Shown: in pieces, positions 43,514-54,494 of the stretch
How the letters are laid out: each line of letters opens with the position of its first letter
How positions within the stretch are numbered: position 1 is the stretch's first letter
NCBI GenBank assembly: GCA_049578545.1
Contig: JBAUMF010000030.1
Span: 1 to 64,000 of the forward strand
DNA: 64,000 bases
DNA from: DASQBT01 sp049578545
Lineage (GTDB): Bacteria > Pseudomonadota > Gammaproteobacteria > Burkholderiales > Thiobacillaceae
Direction: 5' to 3'
Notes under the pieces: generated by a model
The model's database searches: none
The model's input: only the letters and a program-made list of their open reading frames with translations
Told to the model about the DNA's origin: nothing
Position numbers and translations under genes: made by a program

Positions 43514-43970
43514 AGCCGGTTTCCTGTGCCACGGTGACAGGGACAGTTCCGCCCACAGTCATGTTCACAACGGCATTGGGGTGGGGACGCCCTTGTGCGT
43601 CAAAGCGAAAAGAAACGCCGGGCGTTAGCGTGATGCCTGCGGGTGGGGTCACGATGTAGCTGGGGCTGCTGCCGTCCGGGCGGATAACGGACTGGCTGCA
43701 TGCGGCGCCCGATACCAGCGAGGGGTTGAACATGAGGGTCAAATCAGTTGCTGTCGTGGTCACGCAGACTTCACGATTCTTCGCCATCGCCAGCCGTTGT
43801 GCATAGCGCAGTGCAGTGCGGATATCGCTGGCGCTGCCCCGTGTTTGAAACGCACTGCGATCGACCAAGCGTGGTACTGCCACTGCGGCGATGATGCCGG
43901 CAATCATAATCACCAGAACCAGTTCCACCATGGTAAAACCGCGGCTTAAGCCGCGGTCTAATTGCGTCAT
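43503..43970 (-). CDS. mshC: MSHA minor pilin MshC
   Basis: A 155-residue prepilin. The leader ends SRG before FTMVELVLVIMIAG; a GspH/FimT-like domain follows (RTALRYAQRLAMAKNREVCV). It is twelve bases behind the main pilin gene and overlaps mshD. Confidence 0.89.
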   Translation of the reverse strand: MTQLDRGLSRGFTMVELVLVIMIAGIIAAVAVPRLVDRSAFQTRGSASDIRTALRYAQRLAMAKNREVCVTTTATDLTLMFNPSLVSGAACSQSVIRPDGSSPSYIVTPPAGITLTPGVSFRFDAQGRPHPNAVVNMTVGGTVPVTVAQETGYVQ

Positions 43971-43982
43971 GATTGCAGAAGA

Positions 43983-44549
43983 TCAGCAGCCGGTTGTAGT
44001 TACTGCGCTGACCACGGGGGCTGCATTGGCGGCGGGCGCTGTGTAGGTAAAGGAGCACGTAGCAGGGGCTGAACCGCCAGTGACTTCCACGGTCAATACC
44101 GAGCCGGCTGCCGCACCACCGCCTGCGGTGGCGTAGCCGTCCGGAGTCAGCGCCGCAGCGGTTGCCGGGAAGACCGAGGTCAAACCCGCAGCGCTGACAA
44201 GGCCATTCAGGTCGGCCGTGGGATAGACGTTGACGATGGTAAGGCGACCGGATTCAGTACAAATGTTCGTTGTGTTATTTGCCGGGTTAGGGCCTGTTCC
44301 TCCCCCCGGACAGGCCACGGTATCCGCCACACCCCCACGAGCCAGAGCGGTACCATGAATCAAGGATGCGGCACCCTGCACCGCACCGCGTGCTGCGTTC
44401 AACTTGGCGATGCGTGCATCACGCTGGATGTTGGTAAAACGTGGCAGAGCCACTGCCGCCAAAATGCCCAGAATCACGATCACGACGATCAGTTCGATCA
44501 TGGTGAAGCCGGTCATGCGTTGGCGCACGTTGGTGCTCTTGTTGTTCAT
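43983..44549 (-). CDS. mshA: MSHA-type major pilin (MshA/MshB)
   Basis: A 188-residue type IV prepilin. The leader ends MTG before FTMIELIVVIVILG, followed by the long alpha-1 helix and a glycine/alanine-rich head with a C-terminal disulfide pair (ATCSFTY, TTGC at the end). It is the only pilin of this type here, so mshA and mshB appear as one gene. GGAG lies ten bases before the ATG. The 131-base gap from mshG holds an imperfect hairpin (44641-44665) that may separate pilin expression from mshEG. Confidence 0.88.
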   Translation of the reverse strand: MNNKSTNVRQRMTGFTMIELIVVIVILGILAAVALPRFTNIQRDARIAKLNAARGAVQGAASLIHGTALARGGVADTVACPGGGTGPNPANNTTNICTESGRLTIVNVYPTADLNGLVSAAGLTSVFPATAAALTPDGYATAGGGAAAGSVLTVEVTGGSAPATCSFTYTAPAANAAPVVSAVTTTGC

Positions 44550-44680
44550 CGATGTTCTCCAAGTGGTGAATACTCAGTGCGGTGACTGCACTTGGTGAAG
44601 ATATCGACTGAAAAAGGGCGGTCTTTAACGTCATTGCAGAAATAGGCACGAAAAATGCCCCTATTCCCGGCTTGCCGAAT

Positions 44681-45910
44681 TTAATGGCCAAAGGTTTTTG
44701 AACCCAGATCCCAGATCGGCAGGAAGACCCCCAGCGCCAGCACCAGCACCATCGCGCCCAGCACAACGATGAGGATCGGTTCGATCTGCTGTGACAGGGT
44801 GGAAATTTCGTATTCCACTTCTTGATCGTACATTTCGGCGATTTCCTGCAACAGCGTGTCCAGCTCGCCGGTTTCTTCACCAACAGCCAGCATTTGCAGT
44901 ACCACAGGAGTAAAAATGCCGGCCAGCGTGGCGGTTCTGAGCACTGATTCACCGCGCTCCACACCTTCGCGCATGCCGCTTATTTTCTCGGCGAAGAAGC
45001 GGTTGTCCGCAACCGCCGCAACGACAGATAGCACTTGCAATATGGGCACACCCGAGCGCGAGGCCAGGGCAAAGCTGCGGGCGAATCGCGCGAGCGCCGA
45101 CTTGCGCAGGATCTTGCCGGCAATGGGAAGCCTCAGCTTGAAGCGATCCCAGCTGTAGCGTCCCTTCGATGTGCCGATCCAGCCCCGAAACCCGAGCAAA
45201 GCCACACCCAGACCCCCGAGCATCCAGTGGATGTAGTCTTTGGTAAAGGAGGATGTGGCGATCAATATTTTCGTCATTAAAGGCAAGTCGGCATGCATCC
45301 CGGCATAGACTTTGGCAAAAGCGGGAATGACGAAGAGATTGATAATGGCCATAGCGACCACCAGAGCGATGACGACGAATAGCGGATAACGCACCGCCCC
45401 CTTCACTTTCTCGCGCGAGCGGCGTTCGAAATCCAGGTGCACCGCCAGCCGGTCCAGAACGATATCAAGGCGGCCTGTCATTTCGCCGACGCGAATCATG
45501 GCAAGGTAAAAGCTGTCGAATATCTTGGGATGGCGCGCAAGACATAATGAAAGTTCGCGACCTTGTCCCAGGCCGTCATTGATGTCGGCCAGAACCCTGG
45601 CAAAACTGGGATTGACGCTGGCTTCGCGCAAGCTGGACAGTGCACGCAAAATCGGCACCCCGGATTTGAGCAGGGTATGAAGCTGGCGTGAAAAAAGTTG
45701 CAGCTCCACCACATCAATCTGGCTGGACCGGTTTTTGCCCAGCAATGCCCCTAGATTGAATTCCACAGGATCGGGCAGTTCCCGGATGTCGACTGGAATC
45801 AGCCCCGAAGCAAGCAAACGATCCGCAACCATGTTGGAGGTGTCGCCGTCGAACCGCCCCTTCTGCAGTTCGCCGCGTGCGTTGCGTGCCTTGTAGAGAA
45901 ACAGGGCCAC
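44681..45910 (-). CDS. mshG: MSHA platform protein MshG (PilC/GspF-like)
   Basis: A 409-residue inner-membrane platform protein. Two GspF domains (about 68-190 and 270-395) each carry helices, with membrane segments near 170-190, 215-235 and 375-400. The repeated pattern LSSLREAS / LSVVAAVADN and the end IWDLGSKTFGH are typical. It lies two bases after mshE, its likely ATPase partner. Confidence 0.93.
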   Translation of the reverse strand: MALFLYKARNARGELQKGRFDGDTSNMVADRLLASGLIPVDIRELPDPVEFNLGALLGKNRSSQIDVVELQLFSRQLHTLLKSGVPILRALSSLREASVNPSFARVLADINDGLGQGRELSLCLARHPKIFDSFYLAMIRVGEMTGRLDIVLDRLAVHLDFERRSREKVKGAVRYPLFVVIALVVAMAIINLFVIPAFAKVYAGMHADLPLMTKILIATSSFTKDYIHWMLGGLGVALLGFRGWIGTSKGRYSWDRFKLRLPIAGKILRKSALARFARSFALASRSGVPILQVLSVVAAVADNRFFAEKISGMREGVERGESVLRTATLAGIFTPVVLQMLAVGEETGELDTLLQEIAEMYDQEVEYEISTLSQQIEPILIVVLGAMVLVLALGVFLPIWDLGSKTFGH

Positions 45911-45912
45911 GT

Positions 45913-47625
45913 CTAATCGTCAGCCTGGTTGCTGACGCGGACCGCTTCAGCCAGACTGGTTATACCGCTGCGCGCCAGCGCCAGCGCGTTGTGACCGAGG
46001 GTTTGCCCCCCCATGGACTGTCGCGCCGCAGCGAGAAAATCCTCGGGATCAGGTTGGTTTGCGGCATGCGCAAGCACGGGGTTCATTTCCAGCATTTCAT
46101 ACACAGCCATGCGGCCATGATAACCAGTATGGTTGCACTGCTGGCAGCCGGCGCCCTCAGAAAAGCCGCTCGTATCGGACATCCCGATGCTTTCCAGCCA
46201 GCTGGTTTCGCTTGTGGTCAGGTTATGTGGGGTGGTGCAGTGCGGACACACCATACGCACCAGGCGCTGCGCAATGACAGCTTGCAAAGCGGTTGCCACC
46301 ATGTAACGTGGCGTACCCATGTCGAGCAGCCTGACGGGAGTGCTTGCAGCATCATTGGTGTGCAGGGTGGAAAACACCAGGTGCCCGGTAAGCGCTGCAC
46401 GCAGGCCGATTTGCGCCGTTTCGGCGTCGCGCATTTCGCCGACCAGAACCACGTCCGGATCCTGACGCAGGATCGAACGCAGCACGCGAGAAAAGGTCAG
46501 ATCGATTTTCTCGCTGACCTGCACCTGCATCACGCGGGGTAGGCGATATTCAATCGGGTCTTCTGCGGTAATGATCTTCCGTTCCACGCTGTTGAGCGTG
46601 GCGAGCGAAGCATACAGCGTTGTCGTTTTGCCGCTGCCGGTTGGCCCCGTTACCAGCACCAGCCCATTGGGCCGGGCAATTATTGCGCGATACCGCGACA
46701 ACATGGCCTGCGGCATTCCGATGCGCGACAGATCCAGCAATCCGCTGTCGGTCGTCAGCAGGCGCATGACGATGGATTCGCCATACTGGGTGGGCAAGGT
46801 TGAGAGCCGAACGTCCAGCGGTCGGCCTTTCAGGATGATCTGAAAACGCCCATCCTGGGGCAGACGCTTCTCGGAGATATCCAGGCCAGACATGATCTTG
46901 AGTCGCATTGACATGGCAGACGCAACGCTTGGATCGGCTTCATTCTGGGCATGCAGTATCCCGTCAATACGGAAACGGATGACCAGTTTCCTTTCCAGAG
47001 GCTCGATATGGATGTCCGAAGCGCGAACCTGCAACGCATCCTCAAAGACAGTCTGGATCAGGCGCACTACGGGTGCATCGGGTGACCCAGCCTCCACGTC
47101 AAGCGCATCCAGCGGAGTAGTCTCACGGTCCCTGAGTGAGTCCTCGAGCTCTTTGGCATAACCGCTGATTTCTTCAGTACGTCGATAGTAGCGGTCGTAG
47201 GCGGTGAGCAGATCGCTTTCCGTCACCACCGCAATGTGAATTTCTTGCTGGGTGAGCCTGACCAGCTCGTCATACGCAAACAGGTCGCCGGGATCAGCCA
47301 TGCCTACCAGCAACCCCCGCTCCTGAAGGCGCTCCACTACCTTCAGCGGGATAACGCGAAGCCGTCGGGCTGTACCTTCCGGCAGAAACTTCAGCGCCTT
47401 CATATCGACCGACGACTGCTTTAGATCAACGTATGGAAGGCCTAATTGCCGTGACAAGGCCCTTGCAATCGACTCCTCGGTAACCACGCCGGAATCGATC
47501 AGCACACGCCCCAGGCGGCGTCCTGACTGCTTCTGTTCTGCCAGTGCCGCTTTCAACACTGTTTCAGAAATCAGTTCATCTTTGACGAGTAGATCGCCTA
47601 GGCGAATTTTCTCAGGACGAGCCAT
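45913..47625 (-). CDS. mshE: MSHA pilus extension ATPase MshE with c-di-GMP-binding N-domain
   Basis: A 570-residue GspE/PilB-type ATPase that powers pilus extension. The N-terminus holds two copies of the MshEN c-di-GMP motif: RLGDLLVKDELISETVLKA (8-26) and RLGRVLIDSGVVTEESIAR (36-54). The first has Glu where the consensus has Gly. Walker A GPTGSGKTTT, Asp box and Walker B (VLVGEMRD) follow. A CxxC pair set (CPHC, CQQC) forms the zinc site. It heads the minus-strand MSHA cluster. Confidence 0.94.
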   Translation of the reverse strand: MARPEKIRLGDLLVKDELISETVLKAALAEQKQSGRRLGRVLIDSGVVTEESIARALSRQLGLPYVDLKQSSVDMKALKFLPEGTARRLRVIPLKVVERLQERGLLVGMADPGDLFAYDELVRLTQQEIHIAVVTESDLLTAYDRYYRRTEEISGYAKELEDSLRDRETTPLDALDVEAGSPDAPVVRLIQTVFEDALQVRASDIHIEPLERKLVIRFRIDGILHAQNEADPSVASAMSMRLKIMSGLDISEKRLPQDGRFQIILKGRPLDVRLSTLPTQYGESIVMRLLTTDSGLLDLSRIGMPQAMLSRYRAIIARPNGLVLVTGPTGSGKTTTLYASLATLNSVERKIITAEDPIEYRLPRVMQVQVSEKIDLTFSRVLRSILRQDPDVVLVGEMRDAETAQIGLRAALTGHLVFSTLHTNDAASTPVRLLDMGTPRYMVATALQAVIAQRLVRMVCPHCTTPHNLTTSETSWLESIGMSDTSGFSEGAGCQQCNHTGYHGRMAVYEMLEMNPVLAHAANQPDPEDFLAAARQSMGGQTLGHNALALARSGITSLAEAVRVSNQADD

Positions 47626-47818
47626 ACAATTATCGTTTGGGCTGACGGTGGAAATCTTACAGTGATATGCGGCGATCCATGGTTATTCTTAAGCGCCGCA
47701 CAGGGCCTGAGGCACAAATCCGAAGCAGGGTCAGGCGAGCACTTGCTTGACTTCTATGGCTTTGGATAGCTCTTGGCAGAAGCCACCCGGCAAGTCTGGG
47801 ACAATGAGCGGGGCTGCC

Positions 47819-48358
47819 TTAGCGGGGTTGCTCTGATGAAGATGGAGGTGCCGCGGTTTTGCCTTCAGCCTGGGTTGTCCTGGGTTTGGGAGCGTTTGGC
47901 GCAGGCGCTTTTGGGTAACCTGCTGAATCCAGCGCGCTGTCCCACTGGCTGTCCTCGAAACCCGTCAGATTCTGGCTGCCGACAACGAGGGTTGGAATAC
48001 GCAGGTTGCCGGTCAGATCGCGCAGGGCTTTCTGGTTCTCTGCATTGTTTTCAAGATTCTTCATCGAATACGGGATACCGCGCCGGTCCAGCAACTGCTG
48101 GGCCATATCACAGGCCGGTCCGCAGCCGGAGGTGTACAGCGTTACCGGGAACTTGTCTTTGGCCTCACGCAAGGCATAAGACTCGCCACTCTCAACAAAA
48201 CTTCCCTTGTAGTTCTTCTGGCTCACCGTTTTGATCCTCGGCGGCGGGGGTTGATCGCTGTAATGAACGCGCCCTGTCTCATCCACCCAGCGGTACAGGT
48301 TGTCCGCAAGGGCGGGAAGAGAAAAGATCAGGCTCAAGCTTAGGATCAGGACTTTCAT
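47819..48358 (-). CDS. Exported DUF4124-glutaredoxin fusion protein
   Basis: A 179-residue exported protein: signal peptide (MKVLILSLSLIFSLPALA), DUF4124 segment (NLYRWVDETGRVHYSDQPPP), then a glutaredoxin-like domain from about 72 with a CGPAC active site in TLYTSGCGPACDMAQQLL and the cis-proline RIPTLVV. The tail is proline/alanine-rich. It probably handles disulfides in the periplasm. I chose ATG 48358; a TTG at 48370 is in frame. Confidence 0.87.
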   Translation of the reverse strand: MKVLILSLSLIFSLPALADNLYRWVDETGRVHYSDQPPPPRIKTVSQKNYKGSFVESGESYALREAKDKFPVTLYTSGCGPACDMAQQLLDRRGIPYSMKNLENNAENQKALRDLTGNLRIPTLVVGSQNLTGFEDSQWDSALDSAGYPKAPAPNAPKPRTTQAEGKTAAPPSSSEQPR

Positions 48359-48412
48359 GGGTAAATCCAATTATTGTTAATGCCCTGATAACGGAAAAAA
48401 CAGAGCCCGACT

Positions 48413-50434
48413 TTAGACCATGCCGTTATGCCTCAACAGGGCGTCTATGGCCGGTTCCCGGCCGCGGAATGCCTTGAACGACTCGATCGCCGGGCGTGCG
48501 CCTCCCTGGGCAAGGATTTCGCTCCAGAAGCGGTGACCGACTTCGGAGTTGAGCACGCCATTCTCCTCGAACAAGGCATACGCATCAGCCGATAGCACCT
48601 CGGCCCATTTGTAGCTGTAATAGCCTGCTGCATAGCCGCCGGCGAAGATGTGCGAGAAATTGTTGGGGAAACGGTTGTACTCAGGCGGAATGACAACGGC
48701 AACGCGTGCACGTATTTCATTTAATAATTGCAGCGCGGTTTTGCCGGGTGGCAGGTCGTAATGCAGATGCATGTCGAACAGAGAAAACTCGATCTGGCGC
48801 ATGGTCTGCATGCCGGACTGGAAGTTCTTGGCTGCGAGCATCTTGTCGAATAATGCACGTGGAAGTGTTTCGCCGGTATCGACGTGCCTGGCCATATGGC
48901 GCACGACATCCCATTCCCAGCAGAAATTTTCCATGAACTGGCTGGGCAGTTCGACCGCATCCCATTCCACGCCATTGATGCCGGAAACGCCGAGATCTTC
49001 GATTCGGGTGAGTAGATGGTGCAGTCCATGGCCAAACTCGTGGAACAGGGTGATGACTTCGTCGTGAGTAAACAACGCAGGCTTGTCTCCGACCGGAGAC
49101 GAGAAATTGCAGTTGAGGTAGGCAACCGGAGTCTGGATCGAACCATTCTTCCTGCGCCGCGTGATGGCATCATCCATCCATGCACCGCCGCGCTTGGATG
49201 CGCGCGCATACAGGTCGAGGTAGAACTCGCCAATCTTTGCCCCCGTCCTGTCCGTGATCTCGAAAAATTTGATGGTCTCATGCCAGACGGGGGCGGCTGT
49301 TGCGCGGATGGCCAGGTTGTATATGGTTTCCACCACCTTGAACATGCCGGCCAGCACCTGGGGTTCCGGGAAATATTGCTTGACCTCGTTATCGGAAAAA
49401 CTGTAGCGCGCCGCACGCAGTTTTTCTGACACCCACGGGATATCCCAGGCCTGGAGGTCAGCCAGCCCCAGCTCGCGCCGGGCAAACTCCCTCAGTTCCG
49501 TCATGTCCTTTTCCGCGTAAGGTTTGGCGCGCTGGGCAAGCTCGTTGAGAAAATCCAGTACCTGTTCCGGCGTTTCCGCCATTTTGGGTTCCAGCGAGAC
49601 TTCCGCGTAGTTCCTGAATCCCAGCAGGCTGGCGGCCTCCTGGCGCAGTGCCACGATTCGGCTGATCAGCGCCGTGTTGTCCCATTCGGCCTTGCCGCCC
49701 AGTTCGGAGGCACGGGTGACGTAAGCGCGGTAGAAGGTCTCGCGCAGGGTGCGGTTGTCGGCGTATTGCATGACTGGCAGGTAGGACGGCATGTGCAGGG
49801 TGAACTTCCAGCCCTGCTTGCCATCGGCTTCGGCCGCTGCTCGCGCCATGGCCAGCACATCGTCAGGCAGGCCGACCAGGTCCTTTTCGTCCTCACAATA
49901 ATGGGCGAATTCATTGGTGGCATCCAGCAGATGTTCCTCGAACTGAGAAGATAGCCTGGCCAGCTCTTCCTGTATTTCCATGAAACGCTTCTTGTCGTTG
50001 TCGGCCAGATCGGCGCCGCCGAGGCGGAAATCGCGTAATTCGTTGTCGACGATCTTGCGCTGTGCAATGGTAAGCCTGGCGTACTCGGGGGACGCCCTGA
50101 GCGCCTTGAATTTTGCGAACAGGCCTTCATGCTGGCCCAGTTCGGCGTAATACAGCGTGATCTTGGGGAGGTTGGCGTTGTATGCCTCGCGCAGCTCGGG
50201 GCTGTCCAGGACGCTATGCAGGTGGGAAACCTGCCCCCAGGCTCGCCCCAGCTTCTCATTGGCATCTTCCAACGGAGCAACAAAGCTTGCCCAGGTGGGA
50301 TGGGTGGGGTCGCCTGCGGCTTTCTGAACCACGTCCCTGCATTCGGTCAGCAGCTGATCCACAGCCGGTGTGACGTGCACGGGGCGGATTTCGGAAAAAC
50401 GCGGAAGGCCCGCGAAATCGAGAAGTGGATTCAT
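48413..50434 (-). CDS. prlC: Oligopeptidase A
   Basis: A 673-residue M3 zinc metallopeptidase that degrades short peptides, including cleaved signal peptides, in the cytoplasm. The zinc motif HEFGH is in LFHEFGHGLHHLL, with the third ligand Glu in GVEWDAVELPSQFMENF. Length matches the family. It is a single gene, divergent from the gamma-carbonic anhydrase gene. Confidence 0.96.
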   Translation of the reverse strand: MNPLLDFAGLPRFSEIRPVHVTPAVDQLLTECRDVVQKAAGDPTHPTWASFVAPLEDANEKLGRAWGQVSHLHSVLDSPELREAYNANLPKITLYYAELGQHEGLFAKFKALRASPEYARLTIAQRKIVDNELRDFRLGGADLADNDKKRFMEIQEELARLSSQFEEHLLDATNEFAHYCEDEKDLVGLPDDVLAMARAAAEADGKQGWKFTLHMPSYLPVMQYADNRTLRETFYRAYVTRASELGGKAEWDNTALISRIVALRQEAASLLGFRNYAEVSLEPKMAETPEQVLDFLNELAQRAKPYAEKDMTELREFARRELGLADLQAWDIPWVSEKLRAARYSFSDNEVKQYFPEPQVLAGMFKVVETIYNLAIRATAAPVWHETIKFFEITDRTGAKIGEFYLDLYARASKRGGAWMDDAITRRRKNGSIQTPVAYLNCNFSSPVGDKPALFTHDEVITLFHEFGHGLHHLLTRIEDLGVSGINGVEWDAVELPSQFMENFCWEWDVVRHMARHVDTGETLPRALFDKMLAAKNFQSGMQTMRQIEFSLFDMHLHYDLPPGKTALQLLNEIRARVAVVIPPEYNRFPNNFSHIFAGGYAAGYYSYKWAEVLSADAYALFEENGVLNSEVGHRFWSEILAQGGARPAIESFKAFRGREPAIDALLRHNGMV

Positions 50435-50541
50435 GGCGACAAACCTTTACGTAAATACACGGAGTGAGGGGCGCAGGAGATCGCTGCGTCAGCAACCATT
50501 ATAATTGGGGCAAATCCGGGTATTTCAAATCTTCACTACCT

Positions 50542-51075
50542 TTGACCATCCATAACCTCTCCCCTTTCGATGGGATCTCGCCTGAACTCGCGGATGGTGC
50601 GTGGGTGCATGAACGTGCCACCGTAATCGGCGATGTGAGGCTGGGGGTAAAGGCCAGTGTCTGGCCGGGCGCGGTCGTCCGCGGGGATGTGAACTCCATT
50701 CACATTGGTGCCGGTAGCAATGTGCAGGACAACTCGGTGCTGCATGTGTCGCACAAGACCGCAGCCAACCCGGGTGGCGGACCCCTGGTCATTGGCAACA
50801 GGGTGACGATAGGCCACACCTTCATTCTTCACGGCTGCACGATTGAAGACGAATGCCTGATCGGCATGGGCTCCATCATTCTGGACCAGGCCGTGGTGAA
50901 AAAACAGGTGCTGCTGGGCGCAGGCAGCCTGGTTCCCGAGGGCAAAGTGCTCGAATCCGGCCATCTCTACCTGGGCCGCCCGGCCAAACTGGTGCGGGCA
51001 CTGACCCCTGAAGAGCTCGCCTATTTCAACTATTCTGCCGAGCATTACATCCGGCTCATGGAAGCTTATCTATAG
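50542..51075 (+). CDS. Gamma-carbonic anhydrase family protein
   Basis: A 177-residue left-handed beta-helix protein of the YrdA type. The hexapeptide repeats (VIGDVRLGVKASVWPGAVVRGD) are clear, and the three zinc histidines appear in SVLHVSH, TIGHTFI and ILHGC. It may act as a carbonic anhydrase or as a metal-binding homologue. The true start is uncertain: TTG 50542 gives the family's usual TIHNLSP-like beginning; GTG 50464 would add an unlikely 26 residues. The TlpA-like gene follows by eight bases. Confidence 0.86.
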   Translation: MTIHNLSPFDGISPELADGAWVHERATVIGDVRLGVKASVWPGAVVRGDVNSIHIGAGSNVQDNSVLHVSHKTAANPGGGPLVIGNRVTIGHTFILHGCTIEDECLIGMGSIILDQAVVKKQVLLGAGSLVPEGKVLESGHLYLGRPAKLVRALTPEELAYFNYSAEHYIRLMEAYL

Positions 51076-51083
51076 GGACTGTC

Positions 51084-51581
51084 ATGCCCAGCCTGCGCAA
51101 ATACATCATTGGTGTGCTGCTCGCTTTTTTCATCGGGGGCGCCGTCATTCATGCCCTCACGTCGAAAGTACAGGCGCCTGCTGCCATTTTCAGCACCCTG
51201 ACGGGCGACAAGATCAATCTGGCCAAACAGAAGGGCAAGGTGGTTTTGGTGAATTTCTGGGCAACCACCTGCCCAGGCTGCGCACACGAAATGCCTGCGC
51301 TCATACAAACGTACAATGCGTACAAGGGCAAAGGTCTTGTCGTGGTTGCGGTGGCGATGCCTTACGACCCGCCGAATTACGTGCTGAGCTATGCCCAAAC
51401 TCACAACCTGCCGTTTCCCGTCGCACTCGATGTGATGGGCGAGGCGATGAAGGCCTTTGGCGATGTCAGAATGACACCCACCAGTTTTCTCATCGGCAAG
51501 GATGGAACCATTGTGGATCAGAGAACGGGCGAACTGGATTTCAGCTGGCTTGAGAACTATCTCAAAAAGGAATTGGGATAA
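51084..51581 (+). CDS. TlpA-like thioredoxin, membrane-anchored
   Basis: A 165-residue thiol-disulfide protein with an N-terminal signal anchor (YIIGVLLAFFIGGAVIHAL) and a periplasmic thioredoxin fold. The active site is CPGC in NFWATTCPGCAHEMP, and the cis-proline is MTPTSF. It probably reduces periplasmic or cytochrome c substrates. It follows the carbonic anhydrase gene and precedes ettA. Confidence 0.9.
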   Translation: MPSLRKYIIGVLLAFFIGGAVIHALTSKVQAPAAIFSTLTGDKINLAKQKGKVVLVNFWATTCPGCAHEMPALIQTYNAYKGKGLVVVAVAMPYDPPNYVLSYAQTHNLPFPVALDVMGEAMKAFGDVRMTPTSFLIGKDGTIVDQRTGELDFSWLENYLKKELG

Positions 51582-51628
51582 CCGGCAAACCGCAATACTC
51601 CTACCAACACATCAGACGAAACTTCAAA

Positions 51629-53293
<1,665 letters not shown>

Positions 53294-53388
53294 GACGGTT
53301 AACCGAAGAGCAAGCGCGTGCTTGCGGGCAGGCGATAACGTAAATGCGATAGAATTTCTCCCCCGAAACCAGTCCTGGAGACTGTCTT

Positions 53389-54486
53389 ATGTACCAACTG
53401 GTTAATCGACTCGGTCTCGATGACTTCGGCAATCCGTTGCTCGTCAATGTGCTAATCATACTGGGGGTGGTGGCGCTGGCCAATCTCGTTGCCTATTTCC
53501 TGCTGCGCCATGCAGAGCATGCCGCCGGGAGAACGGCCAACGCCTGGGACGATGCGCTTATCACTTCAGCCAAGCATCCGTTGCCTGTCCTGATCTGGGT
53601 GGTGGGCATTGCCTATGCCGCGCAAATGGTGCGGCAGGCGACGGATAACCCGCTTTTGAACTTTGTCGCCCCGGCCAGGGATGTGGGCGTTATTGTTTCC
53701 CTTGCCTGGTTTCTGTTCAGGCTCATTCGTAACGTTAGCAGAAACATCCTGGCGGAGCGGGGGCGTACCGGTAGCGAGGTGGATTCCACCACGGTTGATG
53801 CACTGAGCAAGCTTGCCCGGGTGGCGCTGCTGGTGATTGCTACGCTGGTGGGACTGCAGACCCTGGGCTTCAGCATCACCGGAATACTGACATTTGGTGG
53901 AGTGGGGGGAATTGCGGTCGGTTTTGCCGCCAAGGATGTGCTGGCGAATTTCTTCGGTGGCTTGACCATTTACACGGACAGGCCTTTTGTCGTCGGCGAG
54001 TGGATACGCTCTCCGGACAAGGATATTGAAGGCACAGTGGAATATATTGGCTGGCGCCATACACGGGTCAGGGCCTTCAGCAAGAATCCGATCTATGTGC
54101 CCAACGCGCTGTTCACCACCATTGTGGTGGAGAATCCGACTCGCATGACCAACCGCCGCATCAAGCAGACGATAGGGCTGCGTTATCAAGACATCAATAA
54201 ACTCCCCCTGATCGTGGCCGATGTAAAAGCCATGCTGATGGATCATCCGGAAATCGACGCCAACGCAACCCTCATCGTCAATTTCGATGAATTCGCAGAC
54301 TCGTCACTCAATTTCTTCATTTATACGTTTACAGAAACTACCGAGTGGGTGCGCTATCACGAGATCAAGCAGGATGTGCTGCTGAAGGTGGCGGCAATTA
54401 TTGATCAGCATGGGGCCGAGATCGCCTTTCCCACCCGCACCCTGCATATCGAACCTGCGGCCGATGCGCCCGCTTCAGCGAGCTGA
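53389..54486 (+). CDS. MscS-family mechanosensitive channel
   Basis: A 365-residue channel. Membrane helices lie near 20-45, 65-85 and 95-120, with a further helix at 145-165, and the pore helix/hinge is GIAVGFAAKDVLANFFGG near 175-192. A beta domain (FVVGEWIRS) and cytoplasmic cage follow. It should open on membrane tension under osmotic downshift. Single gene, convergent with the next. Confidence 0.92.
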   Translation: MYQLVNRLGLDDFGNPLLVNVLIILGVVALANLVAYFLLRHAEHAAGRTANAWDDALITSAKHPLPVLIWVVGIAYAAQMVRQATDNPLLNFVAPARDVGVIVSLAWFLFRLIRNVSRNILAERGRTGSEVDSTTVDALSKLARVALLVIATLVGLQTLGFSITGILTFGGVGGIAVGFAAKDVLANFFGGLTIYTDRPFVVGEWIRSPDKDIEGTVEYIGWRHTRVRAFSKNPIYVPNALFTTIVVENPTRMTNRRIKQTIGLRYQDINKLPLIVADVKAMLMDHPEIDANATLIVNFDEFADSSLNFFIYTFTETTEWVRYHEIKQDVLLKVAAIIDQHGAEIAFPTRTLHIEPAADAPASAS

Positions 54487-54494
54487 CCGTGTTT

